This document shows positions 23,956 to 33,207 of a stretch of DNA of 64,000 nt, piece by piece. The notes under the pieces are model-generated. The model worked only from the letters and a program-made list of their open reading frames with translations. It was not told the origin of the DNA and did no database searches. The position numbers and the translations under genes are program-made. Source of the stretch: an uncultured Christensenellaceae bacterium (lineage in GTDB: Bacteria > Bacillota > Clostridia > Christensenellales > Borkfalkiaceae); NCBI GenBank assembly GCA_910588695.1, contig CAJUOV010000005.1, positions 1 through 64,000 of the forward strand, given 5' to 3'. The stretch's first letter is position 1; each line of letters opens with the position of its first letter.

Positions 23956-24386
23956 GAAAGCTCCTTTTTCATGACGATCGCATCCTCTCCGTCCGGATAA
24001 TAGCGCGTTCTGGCATACGCGCCCCGAAATCCCTTTTTCAGATACATGAGCTGCGCCGCCGCGTTCGAGACCCTGACTTCGAGCCAAACGCTCTTTATCC
24101 CGCGATTCCGCGCCTCATCGATCAAATCGTCCAAGACCTTGGATCCCCGTCCGCAGCGGCGGTACATCTCCGCCGTCGCGATAAGTTCGATCTCCGCCTC
24201 GTCGCCCGCAAAATGCATTCCGCCGTAGGCGGTTACGCCGCCCCCTTCTTCCAGAAGAGAGCCGAAAAAGCTGTCCGAAAGAAAGGAATCCGCCAGCATA
24301 CGGTTCGTCCACGGGTCGGAAAAGCATTCCTCTTCGAGCCTTGCGATTTCAGTGAGATCTTCCGTCGTCCATTTGCGTCCGTTCAT
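23952..24386 (-). CDS. rimI: Ribosomal protein alanine N-acetyltransferase RimI-like
   Basis: This 144-residue GNAT enzyme shows the acetyl-CoA loop RRCGRGSKVLDDL and the C-terminal NAAAQLMYLKKGFRGAYARTRYYPDGEDAIVM pattern characteristic of RimI. RimI acetylates the N-terminus of ribosomal protein S18 and is very often encoded with tsaB and tsaE, as here. It lies 3 bases after tsaB and overlaps the hydrolase gene by 4 bases. Confidence 0.9.
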   Translation of the reverse strand: MNGRKWTTEDLTEIARLEEECFSDPWTNRMLADSFLSDSFFGSLLEEGGGVTAYGGMHFAGDEAEIELIATAEMYRRCGRGSKVLDDLIDEARNRGIKSVWLEVRVSNAAAQLMYLKKGFRGAYARTRYYPDGEDAIVMKKELS

Positions 24387-24389
24387 CGA

Positions 24390-24986
24390 TCAATTTCCCT
24401 TATTTGCGTTTTCTTCCGCAGAAGATTTTCTCAGATACAGAGCGGTCAGCTCTTCCGAGGAACTTACGTTCGCACATTTATTTGCAACCGCTTCGAAAAA
24501 GCCCTTTACGGGATCGACGGCGTATGCGTCGATTCTGCGGTAACCTGCCGATATTAACGCTTCTGCCTCTTCCTCCGTACAAAAGCGGGGCGGAACGGTA
24601 AGTTCGCGGTTCTCGTAACCCGCAGCGTATACGCAGCCGTGTCCCGCATTTACCGTGCAGAGAAGTTTTCCGTCTTTTTCAGCGTATGCAAGCGTATCGA
24701 AAGAAGTGATAGCAAGCGCAGGTTTCCCCGCGGCGAGGCAAAGCCCCTTCACGCAGGAAATGCCGATCCTGATCCCCGTAAACGAACCCGCTCCGACGAC
24801 GACGGCAAAAAAGTCGCAATCCGCAGGCTTCATACCCAACTCGCGGAGCGCGCCGTCGATCTCGTCCATCAAACGCACGGAATGGGCGCGGGAACAGTCC
24901 GTTATAAAACGCGCCGTTCTTTTTTCGCCCTTTTGCGCGATCACCGTCAGATATTCCGCGCTTGTATCCACGCCGAGAAAATTCAA
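24390..24986 (-). CDS. tsaB: tRNA threonylcarbamoyladenosine biosynthesis protein TsaB
   Basis: TsaB is the non-catalytic partner of TsaD in making t6A37 on ANN-decoding tRNAs. The 198-residue protein has the family pattern: LGVDTSAEYLTV at the start, HSVRLMDEID, and VVVGAGSFTGIRIGISCVKGL. It overlaps tsaE by 4 bases and is followed by rimI, the usual order. TsaD and TsaC are not in this window. Confidence 0.93.
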   Translation of the reverse strand: MNFLGVDTSAEYLTVIAQKGEKRTARFITDCSRAHSVRLMDEIDGALRELGMKPADCDFFAVVVGAGSFTGIRIGISCVKGLCLAAGKPALAITSFDTLAYAEKDGKLLCTVNAGHGCVYAAGYENRELTVPPRFCTEEEAEALISAGYRRIDAYAVDPVKGFFEAVANKCANVSSSEELTALYLRKSSAEENANKGN

Positions 24987-25381
24987 TAGATTATCTCCCT
25001 TTTGTTTCCGCTGCCCGTTATACGCACCGTCTTATGATGTTTCGGCAATAGTCCCCTGATGTTCTCGCTCCACTCCACAAGACAGATTCCGCCCATGTCG
25101 AAGTATTCCGAAAAGCCGAGCGCCTCCGCATATTCTTCGCTCGTGACGCGGTAACAGTCGAAATGAAACAGCTTGTTCCCGTAGCTGTTGACGTAGGCGT
25201 AAGTGGGGCTCGTCACTTCGTCGAAAATCCCCAAGCCGCGCGCAACGCCCTTTGAAAAAACAGTTTTGCCCGCACCCATATCCCCTTCGAGACAGACCAC
25301 GTCGCCCGCCTGCAATGTCTTTGCATACTCCTCTGCAAACGAGAGCGTATCCTCTTCGCTGTTAGAAACAAAAACCGCCAT
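24983..25381 (-). CDS. tsaE: tRNA threonylcarbamoyladenosine biosynthesis ATPase TsaE
   Basis: TsaE is the ATPase that regenerates the TsaBD complex. The 132-residue protein shows the P-loop GDMGAGKTVFSKG, SPTYAYVNSY, and HFDCYRVTSEEYAEALGFSEYF..GGICLVEWSENI. The start codon at 25381 has no Shine-Dalgarno sequence, and the -10 box of a clear promoter ends 8 bases before it, so the message probably begins at or within 2-3 bases of the ATG. It heads the operon tsaE-tsaB-rimI-hydrolase-murF. Confidence 0.93.
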   Translation of the reverse strand: MAVFVSNSEEDTLSFAEEYAKTLQAGDVVCLEGDMGAGKTVFSKGVARGLGIFDEVTSPTYAYVNSYGNKLFHFDCYRVTSEEYAEALGFSEYFDMGGICLVEWSENIRGLLPKHHKTVRITGSGNKREIIY

Positions 25382-25389
25382 ATGCGGAT

Positions 25390-25418
25390 ATTATACCGCA
25401 TACGACGGAATTTTGCAA
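25390..25418 (-). promoter_or_regulatory. Promoter of the tsaE operon, giving a near-leaderless mRNA
   Basis: Minus strand TTGCAA (25418-25413), 17-base spacer, TATAAT (25395-25390). The ATG starts 8 bases after the -10 box. Confidence 0.8.
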
Positions 25419-25424
25419 AGGATT

Positions 25425-26156
25425 TTAGCTTCTTTGTCCGCGTTTTTCTTTTACTTTCTGCATGCGCTTTTGAAAACGCAGATCGGTCGCCCTGATAAAT
25501 TTGGAAAGCGGTTTATAGATGAAAAATACCACGACTCCGATCGAAACGCTCTTAATGAGATTGAACAGGAGAACGAACACCCAGGTATCCGCAAATGTTT
25601 GTTCCGCATCGAATCCTACGATTTTACTGTAAAAAGGATAATTGATATACCGATTCACGAGCATGCTGACGCCGATCTGTACGACGCATGCGCCGACAAG
25701 ATACAGCGCAACCCACTTTCTGCCTTTGACAAAACGGTAAGCAACCGAAGGAACAATGATATAAGCCGCAGACATCAGAAAGTTCGCAAGCTCGCCCACG
25801 CCCGCTGTCTGCGAATCGATAAACGAAAGACATTCTTTGACTCCGATCGAGACGAATGCTTCCACCGGTCCGAAGATAAAGCCTTCGATCAAAAAGAACA
25901 CGTTGGAAAAATCGAGTTTCAGAAAGGGCGTCGCCGGAAAAATCGGAAATTCGAGAAAGGTCACAACGTAAGCGAGCGCGGTAAAGAGCGCCATGTACGC
26001 AAGCCGCGGCGCGGAGAAATGTTCGCGGAAAATCGCTTTGATCCGTTCATTCCTGCTTGCTTTCTCTTCTTGAACCTGTACTTGCGGTTCTTCTTGCAAG
26101 GCGGTTTCGCCTTGCGCCTCTTCGGGTTCCGTGCCCGAAAGTTGTTCCTGTTCCAT
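25425..26156 (-). CDS. ribU: Riboflavin ECF transporter S component RibU
   Basis: RibU binds riboflavin in the membrane and works with the shared ECF module (EcfA1A2T, not in this window). The 243-residue protein has a hydrophilic, Glu/Gln-rich N-terminal extension of about 45 residues and five or six membrane helices. It carries the family pattern RLAYMALFTALAYVVTFLEFPIFP..FLKLDFSNVFFLIEGFIFGPVEAFVSIGVKECL. The FMN riboswitch directly upstream confirms the substrate class. ATG at 26156 follows GGAGGTGAAAC. The extension before the first helix is longer than usual, and its role is unknown. Confidence 0.94.
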   Translation of the reverse strand: MEQEQLSGTEPEEAQGETALQEEPQVQVQEEKASRNERIKAIFREHFSAPRLAYMALFTALAYVVTFLEFPIFPATPFLKLDFSNVFFLIEGFIFGPVEAFVSIGVKECLSFIDSQTAGVGELANFLMSAAYIIVPSVAYRFVKGRKWVALYLVGACVVQIGVSMLVNRYINYPFYSKIVGFDAEQTFADTWVFVLLFNLIKSVSIGVVVFFIYKPLSKFIRATDLRFQKRMQKVKEKRGQRS

Positions 26157-26162
26157 GTTTCA

Positions 26163-26220
26163 CCTCCGAAAATTTTGAATTTTCTCGGCAAAGAAAACGC
26201 CCCGCAAAGAATGCAGGGCG
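26163..26220 (-). terminator. Expression platform of the FMN riboswitch (terminator and RBS-proximal hairpin)
   Basis: On the minus strand the arms at 26220-26213 and 26205-26198 form an 8-bp GC-rich stem with one G-U pair, followed by TTTTCTTTG: an intrinsic terminator before ribU. A second small hairpin (GAAAATT/AATTTTC) lies immediately before the GGAGG site. FMN binding is expected to favour termination. Confidence 0.75.
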
Positions 26221-26237
26221 CGAAAAAACGCTTTTCC

Positions 26238-26347
26238 TTTCTTTTTTCATCCGGACTATACCGTCGGTACGGGAATTTCACCCGTTCGGGAGACAAGCTC
26301 TTCGCAGACTTTACTGCCGGTGGGGAATTACACCCCGCCCCAAAGAA
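26238..26347 (-). promoter_or_regulatory. FMN riboswitch (RFN element)
   Basis: The minus strand contains the conserved RFN core in order: GGGGCGGGGTG, AATTCCCCACCGGC, AGTAAAGTCTGCGA, GGTGAAATTCCCGTACCGACGG and TATAGTCCGGATG. These match the FMN aptamer closely. It lies between a promoter (26365-26393) and the terminator before ribU, so riboflavin uptake is shut off when FMN is plentiful. Confidence 0.95.
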
Positions 26348-26364
26348 AATTCAGTTGTAACTAT

Positions 26365-26393
26365 ATTATATTGCCTTGCACGGAAAAATGCAA
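26365..26393 (-). promoter_or_regulatory. Promoter of the riboswitch-ribU transcript
   Basis: Minus strand TTGCAT (26393-26388), 17-base spacer, TATAAT (26370-26365). Confidence 0.8.
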
Positions 26394-26435
26394 GCGTTTT
26401 ACAGAAACTTTTGGCGTATTTTCAAATGCCTCTCA

Positions 26436-28859
26436 TTATTGCATTGCATATACGGCTTTAGGCGCTTCTTTGACCCCTTTGACCAATCTGCCGCGGGTAT
26501 TCGTCGCGTCGATCGGTACAGACTCGGTGGAAATCTCTTTCATTTTCCCGTTTTTGAAGAGAAGCGCGAGCTGATAAGGCATGGTCACATAGTCCGCAAA
26601 GATGACTTTATCCCCGCTCAGCGCCGCAATCTTAACCCCTTTGCAGTTACGGGAAATCGGATCGATCTGCGCGGCGATCACCCGTTTGAATCTGCCCTCG
26701 CTCGTCGCCAGAACGATTTCTCCCTCGCCGTCGATCTGGGAGGCAAAAACGACCTCGTCCCCCTCTTTGAGATTCATTCCCTTGACGCCGCCCGAAATTC
26801 TGCCCTGTACGGGTATATCGTCTTTTTTCGCATTGAGACACATTCCGCCGCCCGTAACAAAGAACATCGTCACATAATCTTCTTCCTCGTCGAGCTGAAC
26901 GTTCAGAACGCTGTCGCCCGCATTCAAGCGGATTGCGGGATAGGGAAATTTTCCCGTCGCATACTCGCTCCGATCAGTGCGTTTGAGCATACCTTTTTTC
27001 GTAATAAAGAGAAGCCGACCGCTCTCGCCCGCAGGCACCATCGAAACGATCTTTTCGTTCGGCTCCGTATCGTCGAAGAACTCTTTCAGCGTAAAGCCGT
27101 TTTCGCCGAACTTGCGGTTTGCACTCTCTGCGGGAAGCGGATAACAGTTGCCTTTGTCCGTAAAAATGAGAACCGTTTCATCGGACATCAGCGATAACCG
27201 CTTTTGAGGCACCGTCGCAAGCGACGTTTTCTCGCCGATCGCACGGTTGGACATGTTATAATTTTTCTCGCTGACGCACTTGAATTTACCGTCCGCGCAT
27301 ATGAGCATATGACTTCTTACGCCGGGTCCGCGAATGTCTTTCCGCTCGGGCATCGCCTCGTCCTCCGCAAACACGAGTTGCGATTTTCTCGGCGTTTTGT
27401 ATTTTTTCTTGATCTCGAGAATCTCTTCCCGCACCACTTGCAGCTGCAAGCGGTTGCTTGCAACGATCGCAGTCAGTTTTTCGATGAGCTCTTTGAGTTT
27501 TTTGAGCTCTTCTTCGAGCTTGAACACTTCGAGCTTAGTGAGCCGAGCAAGACGCAGATCAAGGATCGCCTGCGCCTGCTTTTCGGAGAGGGTGAAGCGG
27601 GCGCGCAGTTTTTCGCGCGCGTCGGAAGTGGACTCCGCCTTCTTGATGATGCGGATCACTTCGTCGATATTTTTTACCGCAACGATCAACCCCTCCAAAA
27701 TATGACAGCGTTCCTTCGCCTGATTGAGCTCGAAGCGCGTGCGGCGCAGAACCACGTCTTTCTGATACGCGACGTAATGCTTGATAATCTCCATGAGCCC
27801 TAGCTGAACGGGCTTGCCGCGCGCGATCGCAACCATATTCATGCCGAACGTGATTTCGAGATCGGTATGTTTGAAGAGCAGTTTGAGATCGCGGTTGATA
27901 TCCGAATCGGCGCGCACCTCGATGACGGCGCGCATTCCGTTCCGATCCGACTCGTCGCTGACCTTGGTGATAAAAGAAAATTCTTCTTTCTTTTCCTCCC
28001 TGAGTTCCGCAACCCTGCGCATAAGATTTGCTTTGTTCACCTGATAGGGAAGCTCTGTAACGACAATATTTTTCTTACTGTCGGAATCCCCGTCCTCGAC
28101 GAGTACTTTTGCCCGGAGCGTGATTCTGCCCTTACCCGTCTTATACGCCTGATTGAGTTCGTTTGCGATGATCCAGCCGCCCGTAGGAAAATCGGGCGCT
28201 TTAATGTAAGCGAGCATCTCATTCAGCTTGATCGTCGGTTTGTCGATGTAAGCGACCACGCCGTCGATACATTCCGCTAAATTATGCGGAGGAATATTCG
28301 TCGCAAGTCCCACTGCAATTCCCGAAGACCCGTTCACCAACAGATTGGGAAAGCGCCCCGGAAGCATATCGGGTTCTTTTAAGGAATCGTCGAAGTTGAG
28401 CGAAAACGGAACGGTGTTCTTATCGAGATCGCGCAACAGCTCGAGCGCGATAGGTTCCAAACGCGCCTCGGTGTAACGCATTGCCGCGGCGGGATCGCCG
28501 TCCACCGAGCCGAAGTTGCCGTGCCCGTTCACGAGCGTTCTGCCCATGTTGAATTCCTGCGCCATACGCACCATCGCGTCGTACACGGAGGAATCGCCGT
28601 GCGGATGATATTTACCCATGCAATCGCCGACGATACGCGCCGACTTTTTATGCGGCTTATCGGGCAAAAGCCCCATCTCGTACATTGTATATAGAATTCT
28701 GCGCTGAACGGGTTTTAAGCCGTCTTCTACGCGCGGCAGCGCTCTGTCGAGAATAACGAATTCCGCATAGGGAAGCATGCTCGACGGAAGAACCTCTTCG
28801 AGGGGAGTCACAAAGAGAGTTCCGTTGCGCGTCTCCTGTTCTCTCTCAGTTTTCTTCAT
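26436..28859 (-). CDS. parC: Type IIA topoisomerase subunit A (topoisomerase IV/ParC-like)
   Basis: This 807-residue subunit cuts and rejoins DNA. The catalytic tyrosine is Y129 in [10 protein letters not shown], and the quinolone region GDSSVYD has the sensitive-type Ser90 and Asp94. The C-terminal beta-pinwheel (about 495-790) is present. The GyrA box (QRRGGKG type), which gyrase needs to wrap DNA and introduce negative supercoils, is not found; the corresponding place reads [13 protein letters not shown] ParC-like decatenase or relaxing enzyme is therefore more likely than gyrase, although many Clostridia annotations would say gyrA. It overlaps the subunit B gene by 14 bases and follows it in the operon. 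Confidence 0.85.
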   Translation of the reverse strand: MKKTEREQETRNGTLFVTPLEEVLPSSMLPYAEFVILDRALPRVEDGLKPVQRRILYTMYEMGLLPDKPHKKSARIVGDCMGKYHPHGDSSVYDAMVRMAQEFNMGRTLVNGHGNFGSVDGDPAAAMRYTEARLEPIALELLRDLDKNTVPFSLNFDDSLKEPDMLPGRFPNLLVNGSSGIAVGLATNIPPHNLAECIDGVVAYIDKPTIKLNEMLAYIKAPDFPTGGWIIANELNQAYKTGKGRITLRAKVLVEDGDSDSKKNIVVTELPYQVNKANLMRRVAELREEKKEEFSFITKVSDESDRNGMRAVIEVRADSDINRDLKLLFKHTDLEITFGMNMVAIARGKPVQLGLMEIIKHYVAYQKDVVLRRTRFELNQAKERCHILEGLIVAVKNIDEVIRIIKKAESTSDAREKLRARFTLSEKQAQAILDLRLARLTKLEVFKLEEELKKLKELIEKLTAIVASNRLQLQVVREEILEIKKKYKTPRKSQLVFAEDEAMPERKDIRGPGVRSHMLICADGKFKCVSEKNYNMSNRAIGEKTSLATVPQKRLSLMSDETVLIFTDKGNCYPLPAESANRKFGENGFTLKEFFDDTEPNEKIVSMVPAGESGRLLFITKKGMLKRTDRSEYATGKFPYPAIRLNAGDSVLNVQLDEEEDYVTMFFVTGGGMCLNAKKDDIPVQGRISGGVKGMNLKEGDEVVFASQIDGEGEIVLATSEGRFKRVIAAQIDPISRNCKGVKIAALSGDKVIFADYVTMPYQLALLFKNGKMKEISTESVPIDATNTRGRLVKGVKEAPKAVYAMQ

Positions 28860-30906
28860 CGCCGTTCTCCTTTTTGAGTTTCACCTTATCCATGAACGCG
28901 TCCTCTTTGTTAAAATTCGCGTTCCGCGCGAGAAATTCTTTTCTGCCCTCCACTCTGTCGCCCATGAGCGTTGTGATCATATTGTCTGCGGCGACCGCGT
29001 CTTCGATCGTCACCTGCGTCAAATTTCTTCGTTTGGGATCCATCGTTGTTTTCCAGAGCTGTTCGGCGCTCATCTCTCCCAATCCCTTATACCGTTGAAC
29101 GAGATACCCTCTGCCTACTTTTTCGATTTTTTCCTGCAATTCGTTGTCGTCGTAAGCGTATTCCTCTATGCCGCCTTGTTTGTATACTTTATAGAGCGGA
29201 GGCATTCCGATATAGACGTGCCCCGCGTTCACGAGATCGCGCATATAACGGAAGAAAAACGTCAGAAGAATACAGCGGATATGAAAGCCGTCCTGATCGG
29301 CGTCGGAAAGAATAATAACTTTGTGATAGTTGATTTTTTCCACGTTGAAATCGTTGCCGACGCCCGCTCCGAGCGCGGAAATGATCGTTCGGATCTCCTC
29401 GTTTGCAAGCACTTGATCGATCCGTTTCTTTTCGACATTCAAAGGTTTGCCGCGAAGCGGAAGAATGGATTGAAACTGTCTGATACGCGCCTGTTTTGCC
29501 GTTCCGCCTGCGGAGTCGCCCTCTACGATAAAGAGTTCGTTGTCCTCCGCCTTTCTGCCCGAACAGGCGGCGAGCTTTCCGACGAGCGTCCAGGAATCGA
29601 TGCTGTTCTTGGCGCGCGCCGTGTCCTTTGCCTGACGCGCCGCAAGCCGCGCCCGCGCCGCGCCCTGCGCTTTTTTAATCGTTTCGTCGAACGCCTTCTT
29701 GAACTCTTTGTTTCCCGCAAGCGAACGAATCCCTTCCACCGTACAGCTCTCTACGGGAGAACGCGCTTCGGGATTGCCGAGCTTCGTTTTCGTCTGCCCT
29801 TCGAATTGCACGTTCTTCATTTTGATGGATAGAACGGCGGTCAATCCCTCGCGGAAATCGTCGCCGAGCAGGTTTGCGTCTTTTTCTTTAAGCGCCTTTG
29901 TTTCGCGCGCGTAATCGTTCAGAACGCGCGTAAGTCCCGCGCGAAAACCGATCTCATGAAATCCGCCCTCGGGCGTGGGAATATTATTGACGAACGAAAA
30001 TAAATTTTCGGTGTACTCCGAAGTGTGCTGAATAGCGAATTCAACCAAAATCCCGTCCTTTTCGCCCTTATAATAGAGAGGTCTGGGATAAAGTTTGGAC
30101 TTTCCTTCGTTGAGGTGGGCGGCAAAGTCGGAAATGCCGCCCTCGTAACAATACGTCACCGAATAGGGCTGCGTCACTCCCATGAGATCGAGCTGGACGT
30201 TTTCGTCGTCTTCCGCTTCCCCTTTGAATTCGTTCATGGTAATGCGCTCGTCCGTGAGGTTGATTTTCAGCCCCTTGTTGAGAAAAGCGAGTTCGTTAAG
30301 ACGGTTGGAAATGGTGGAAAGTTGAAAATTGGTCGTTGCGAATACCTGATCGTCGGGCATAAAATGCACAAAGGTGCCGTGTTTCGTCGTCTTACGCCCG
30401 AGATCTTTCAAAGGAGCTACGGGTACGCCCGATTCGAACTTTTTCTTTGCTTCGTCGTAATAGGAATGGAACTCCATTTCGAAGACTTTTCCTTCTTTGT
30501 ACACGCGTACTTTCAGCCATTTCGAAAGCGCGTTCGTAACCGACGCGCCGACGCCGTGCAGTCCGCCCGAAAAAGAATAGTTGTGCTCGTCGAACTTACC
30601 GCCCGCGTGCAACTGGGTAAATACGACCTGTACGCCCGAAACCTTTGTCTTAGGGTGAATATCGGTGGGAATACCGCGTCCGTTATCCTCGACCGAAACG
30701 CTGCCGTCTTTATAAATATGCACGTCTATTTCGTCGGCGAATCCGTTCGCCGCCTCGTCGATCGCGTTATCGACGATTTCCCAAAGAATGTGGTGCAGTC
30801 CTTTTTGTCCCGTGGAACCGATATACATTCCGGGGCGCAGACGAACGGCGTCCAATCCTTCGAGTATGGTTATATCGTTCGCGTTATAACGTTTTTGCTC
30901 TTCCAT
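28846..30906 (-). CDS. parE: Type IIA topoisomerase subunit B (ParE/GyrB)
   Basis: The 686-residue ATPase subunit has the GHKL motifs ([45 protein letters not shown] and [15 protein letters not shown], written here as separate blocks) and the TOPRIM metal site ([28 protein letters not shown]). [12 protein letters not shown] resembles GyrB more than ParE of enterics, so subunit B alone does not decide between gyrase and topoisomerase IV; the absence of a GyrA box in subunit A does. I chose ATG at 30906, with GAGG 6 bases upstream, over the longer frame from 31032, whose extra residues look non-coding and overlap the promoter. It has its own promoter, divergent from the patatin gene. Confidence 0.86.
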   Translation of the reverse strand: MEEQKRYNANDITILEGLDAVRLRPGMYIGSTGQKGLHHILWEIVDNAIDEAANGFADEIDVHIYKDGSVSVEDNGRGIPTDIHPKTKVSGVQVVFTQLHAGGKFDEHNYSFSGGLHGVGASVTNALSKWLKVRVYKEGKVFEMEFHSYYDEAKKKFESGVPVAPLKDLGRKTTKHGTFVHFMPDDQVFATTNFQLSTISNRLNELAFLNKGLKINLTDERITMNEFKGEAEDDENVQLDLMGVTQPYSVTYCYEGGISDFAAHLNEGKSKLYPRPLYYKGEKDGILVEFAIQHTSEYTENLFSFVNNIPTPEGGFHEIGFRAGLTRVLNDYARETKALKEKDANLLGDDFREGLTAVLSIKMKNVQFEGQTKTKLGNPEARSPVESCTVEGIRSLAGNKEFKKAFDETIKKAQGAARARLAARQAKDTARAKNSIDSWTLVGKLAACSGRKAEDNELFIVEGDSAGGTAKQARIRQFQSILPLRGKPLNVEKKRIDQVLANEEIRTIISALGAGVGNDFNVEKINYHKVIILSDADQDGFHIRCILLTFFFRYMRDLVNAGHVYIGMPPLYKVYKQGGIEEYAYDDNELQEKIEKVGRGYLVQRYKGLGEMSAEQLWKTTMDPKRRNLTQVTIEDAVAADNMITTLMGDRVEGRKEFLARNANFNKEDAFMDKVKLKKENGDEEN

Positions 30907-30990
30907 ATGTACCTCATTTGCAGGCGTAAATCCGTTGCGGGATAGGATTTCTGCGCACGGAAAAACAGCGCCGAGAGAATCCGCATACAA

Positions 30991-31019
30991 ATTATACCAT
31001 ATCTTGTGACTATTTGCAA
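30991..31019 (-). promoter_or_regulatory. Promoter of the topoisomerase operon
   Basis: Minus strand TTGCAA (31019-31014), 17-base spacer, TATAAT (30996-30991). The leader is about 78 nt. Confidence 0.75.
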
Positions 31020-31102
31020 ATGTTTTATACAATTTATCGGATTTATAGGATTTGAAATTTAATTACAACAATTCCGGCATTCGCCGATTTTCGAAAAAAC
31101 TA

Positions 31103-31131
31103 TTGCAAACACTGCATGATTGTGTTATAAT
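31103..31131 (+). promoter_or_regulatory. Promoter of the patatin gene
   Basis: TTGCAA (31103-31108), 17 bases, TATAAT (31126-31131), divergent from the topoisomerase promoter. Confidence 0.75.
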
Positions 31132-31150
31132 CAAACAAAAAAGGTGGATT

Positions 31151-31993
31151 ATGGCAAATAAAAAATTAGGCTTTGCATTGGGCGGCGGAGGAGCGCGCGG
31201 CGTAGCGCATATCGGATTTTTACAGGCGATGGAGGAAGCGGGGATCAAACCCGATTATATTGCCGGGTGTTCGATGGGTTCGGTGGTAGGCGCGGCTTAT
31301 GCGAGCGGACTCCCCCTTGCCGAAATCAAAGAGATCATCCTGAACCTCAAACCGACCGATCTGCTGCTGCCGGCAGTCAAAAAAGGCGGAGTATTTACGG
31401 CGAAGAAGATTGCCGCGCTTATGCGCAAACACCTCGGAGAGTTAAATTTCGAGGATCTGAAAATTCCTTTTCGCTGTATTTCCGTAGATATAAGCGCGCA
31501 AAAAATCGTCTGTTTCGCACGCGGAAGCGTTGCGGAGGCAGTCGCCGCGTCGAGTTGTATCCCCGGAGCGTTCGCCCCCTATGATATGGGCGGAAAACTG
31601 TATGCAGACGGCGGCGTGCTCGAACGGGTGCCCGTTGTGCAAGCCAAAGAAATGGGCGCTGACGTAGTCGTTGCGGTGGACGTTATGGCAAATCTGAGAT
31701 TTCTCAGTCAGGACGATGAAGACGAAGAAAAGAGCGTCATGAAAAAACTGCTCGACAATATCAACATTTTCAACGAAAACACACTCACCTTTATCCAACA
31801 GGCGTTCGCCGTGATCGACAACGACCGCACTGCAAAAAGGCGGAAAGAATGCAAAGACATCATCGATCTGTGGCTCGAGCCCGAACTCGACGATATGTCC
31901 CCCTTTGCGTTCAAACAGCTCGGCTTTGCCTATGACAAGGGCTACGAAATCGGCAAAAAGAACGCAGAAAACATTCTTGCCCTCATCAAATAA
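31151..31993 (+). CDS. Patatin-like phospholipase/esterase
   Basis: The 280-residue protein has the patatin fold: the oxyanion loop ALGGGGARGVAHIGFL, the nucleophile GCSMGSVVG, and the catalytic aspartate in YADGGVLERVPV. This fits the bacterial RssA/YchK-like group of cytosolic patatins, which hydrolyse lipid esters. No signal peptide is seen. I chose ATG at 31151, with AAGGTGG upstream, because the longer frame to 31052 runs through the promoter. It is a single gene with its own promoter and terminator. Confidence 0.9.
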   Translation: MANKKLGFALGGGGARGVAHIGFLQAMEEAGIKPDYIAGCSMGSVVGAAYASGLPLAEIKEIILNLKPTDLLLPAVKKGGVFTAKKIAALMRKHLGELNFEDLKIPFRCISVDISAQKIVCFARGSVAEAVAASSCIPGAFAPYDMGGKLYADGGVLERVPVVQAKEMGADVVVAVDVMANLRFLSQDDEDEEKSVMKKLLDNINIFNENTLTFIQQAFAVIDNDRTAKRRKECKDIIDLWLEPELDDMSPFAFKQLGFAYDKGYEIGKKNAENILALIK

Positions 31994-31998
31994 AGCGA

Positions 31999-32034
31999 TA
32001 AAAGAACGCTCCGCTTGGCGGAGCGTTCTTTTAT
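31999..32034. terminator. Bidirectional terminator between the patatin and XRE genes
   Basis: GAACGCTCCGC (32004-32014), loop TTG, GCGGAGCGTTC (32018-32028), flanked by AAAA on the left and TTTTATTTT on the right. Confidence 0.9.
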
Positions 32035-32636
32035 TTTCTTAACCGGCTTCTGTTCCAACATCTCTTGCCGCAATAGGGACATTTCAACCGTCTCCGCGTC
32101 AAAGTGTGCGGCGCCATAACGTAAGCGGACAGCGTGGGAACAAACTTCCCGCCGCATTTTCCGCATTCGTATATCTCGGTATTCACCGCTATCAGAACGA
32201 TCAACGCCACGTTTGAAACAGCGAGTACAACGGCGATTCCGATCAACACGATACGCAGCCACGTCTCCGCCGCGAACAGAGCCGCCAATATAATCAGAGC
32301 AACACAGCACAGGATTGACGCGACGCAGGAAACGGTAGAAACGATTACTTTTTTGCGAGGGGACGTTCTGTCCGTAACGAGGGAAGCGATATTCTCTTCC
32401 GCTCTTTCAACGTATTGTTCTTTGCTCAGCCGTTCGCCCGATAAAAGCTCGTTCAGGCTGATTCCGTAGAATTGACAGAGCGGAAGCATCAGGCTGACTT
32501 CGGGAAGTCCGTTGCCCGTCTCCCATTTTGAAATCGTCTTTTCGGATACGTTCAGCTGCTCGGCAACCTCGCGTTGCGTCAAAGATTTTTCTTTTCTCAA
32601 ACTTTTCAGGAACTGTCCGATTTTAATTACGTCCAT
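32031..32636 (-). CDS. Membrane-bound XRE-family regulator with a C-terminal zinc ribbon
   Basis: The 201-residue protein has a Cro/CI-type helix-turn-helix at residues 5-60 (FLKSLRKEKSLTQREVAEQLNVSEKTISKWETG), a polar stretch, two membrane helices (about 97-121 and 127-151), and a C-terminal C-x2-C...C-x2-C zinc ribbon (CGKCGGKF, CPYCGKRC). The HTH is likely cytosolic and DNA-binding while tethered to the membrane. Two transmembrane helices put the ribbon on the same side. Its regulon is unknown. A TATAAT -10 (32656-32661) without a good -35 precedes it. ATG at 32636 follows AAAGGAGAACAAG. Confidence 0.85.
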   Translation of the reverse strand: MDVIKIGQFLKSLRKEKSLTQREVAEQLNVSEKTISKWETGNGLPEVSLMLPLCQFYGISLNELLSGERLSKEQYVERAEENIASLVTDRTSPRKKVIVSTVSCVASILCCVALIILAALFAAETWLRIVLIGIAVVLAVSNVALIVLIAVNTEIYECGKCGGKFVPTLSAYVMAPHTLTRRRLKCPYCGKRCWNRSRLRK

Positions 32637-32751
32637 CTTGTTCTCCTTTGAGACGATTATATCACAGTTTATCGAAAATTCCTACCTACGCTCCGTAGAG
32701 TTTTACGATTTCATCCCATTGAAGACAGTTTTTTATATCGCAGACAATTCT

Positions 32752-33207
32752 TTATAACTTTTTCCGATAAATCCGGCTGTCCGCACCCCGGACGTCGATG
32801 CCGTTTTTCAAATATCGGAAGCCGTATTTTTCGTACAGACCGACGTGATCGGTCGCCACGTATATTTCATCGTATCCCTTCTCTTTGGCAATCACACAGG
32901 CGTGATCGAGCAATCTCTTTCCGTAACGGTTTCCGCGGTATTCGGGCGCGGTATGAAAAAAACCGAGCCACGGTGTAACGTTCAGCTCGGAAGCGGCAAT
33001 ACAATCCCGTTCGGACAGAGTGACAAACGAAATAAGCGCATCTTCTTCGACAAGCAAAAACAACTTCATCCATCCGCCGAGCGCGTCCCGCAACCGATTC
33101 TCTTTGAGAAGCGATCCGAGATATTTGGCGGCGCGCCATTCATATCTTTCGATCTGCGGCAGATATTTTTCTTTTTCCTGACACAAAAAATAATCTAAAA
33201 TTTCCAT
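32752..33207 (-). CDS. GNAT-family N-acetyltransferase
   Basis: The 151-residue protein shows the acetyl-CoA-binding pattern EYRGNRYGKRLLDHACVIAKEKG and a GLYEKYGFRYLKNG C-terminus typical of GNAT enzymes. Substrate unknown. It overlaps the TIM-barrel gene by 13 bases and is the last member of the rimP-nusA-infB supercluster. No strong terminator follows; only a weak CTACG-GAG-CGTAG hairpin is seen at about 32690. Confidence 0.82.
   Translation of the reverse strand: MEILDYFLCQEKEKYLPQIERYEWRAAKYLGSLLKENRLRDALGGWMKLFLLVEEDALISFVTLSERDCIAASELNVTPWLGFFHTAPEYRGNRYGKRLLDHACVIAKEKGYDEIYVATDHVGLYEKYGFRYLKNGIDVRGADSRIYRKKL

Noticed and set aside
28560..28620. Quinolone resistance in the topoisomerase A subunit
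   Set aside because: The GDSSVYD region keeps the Ser and Asp of sensitive enzymes.
31052..31150. Longer patatin start at 31052
   Set aside because: It would translate through the promoter. ATG at 31151 has the ribosome site and the family N-terminus.
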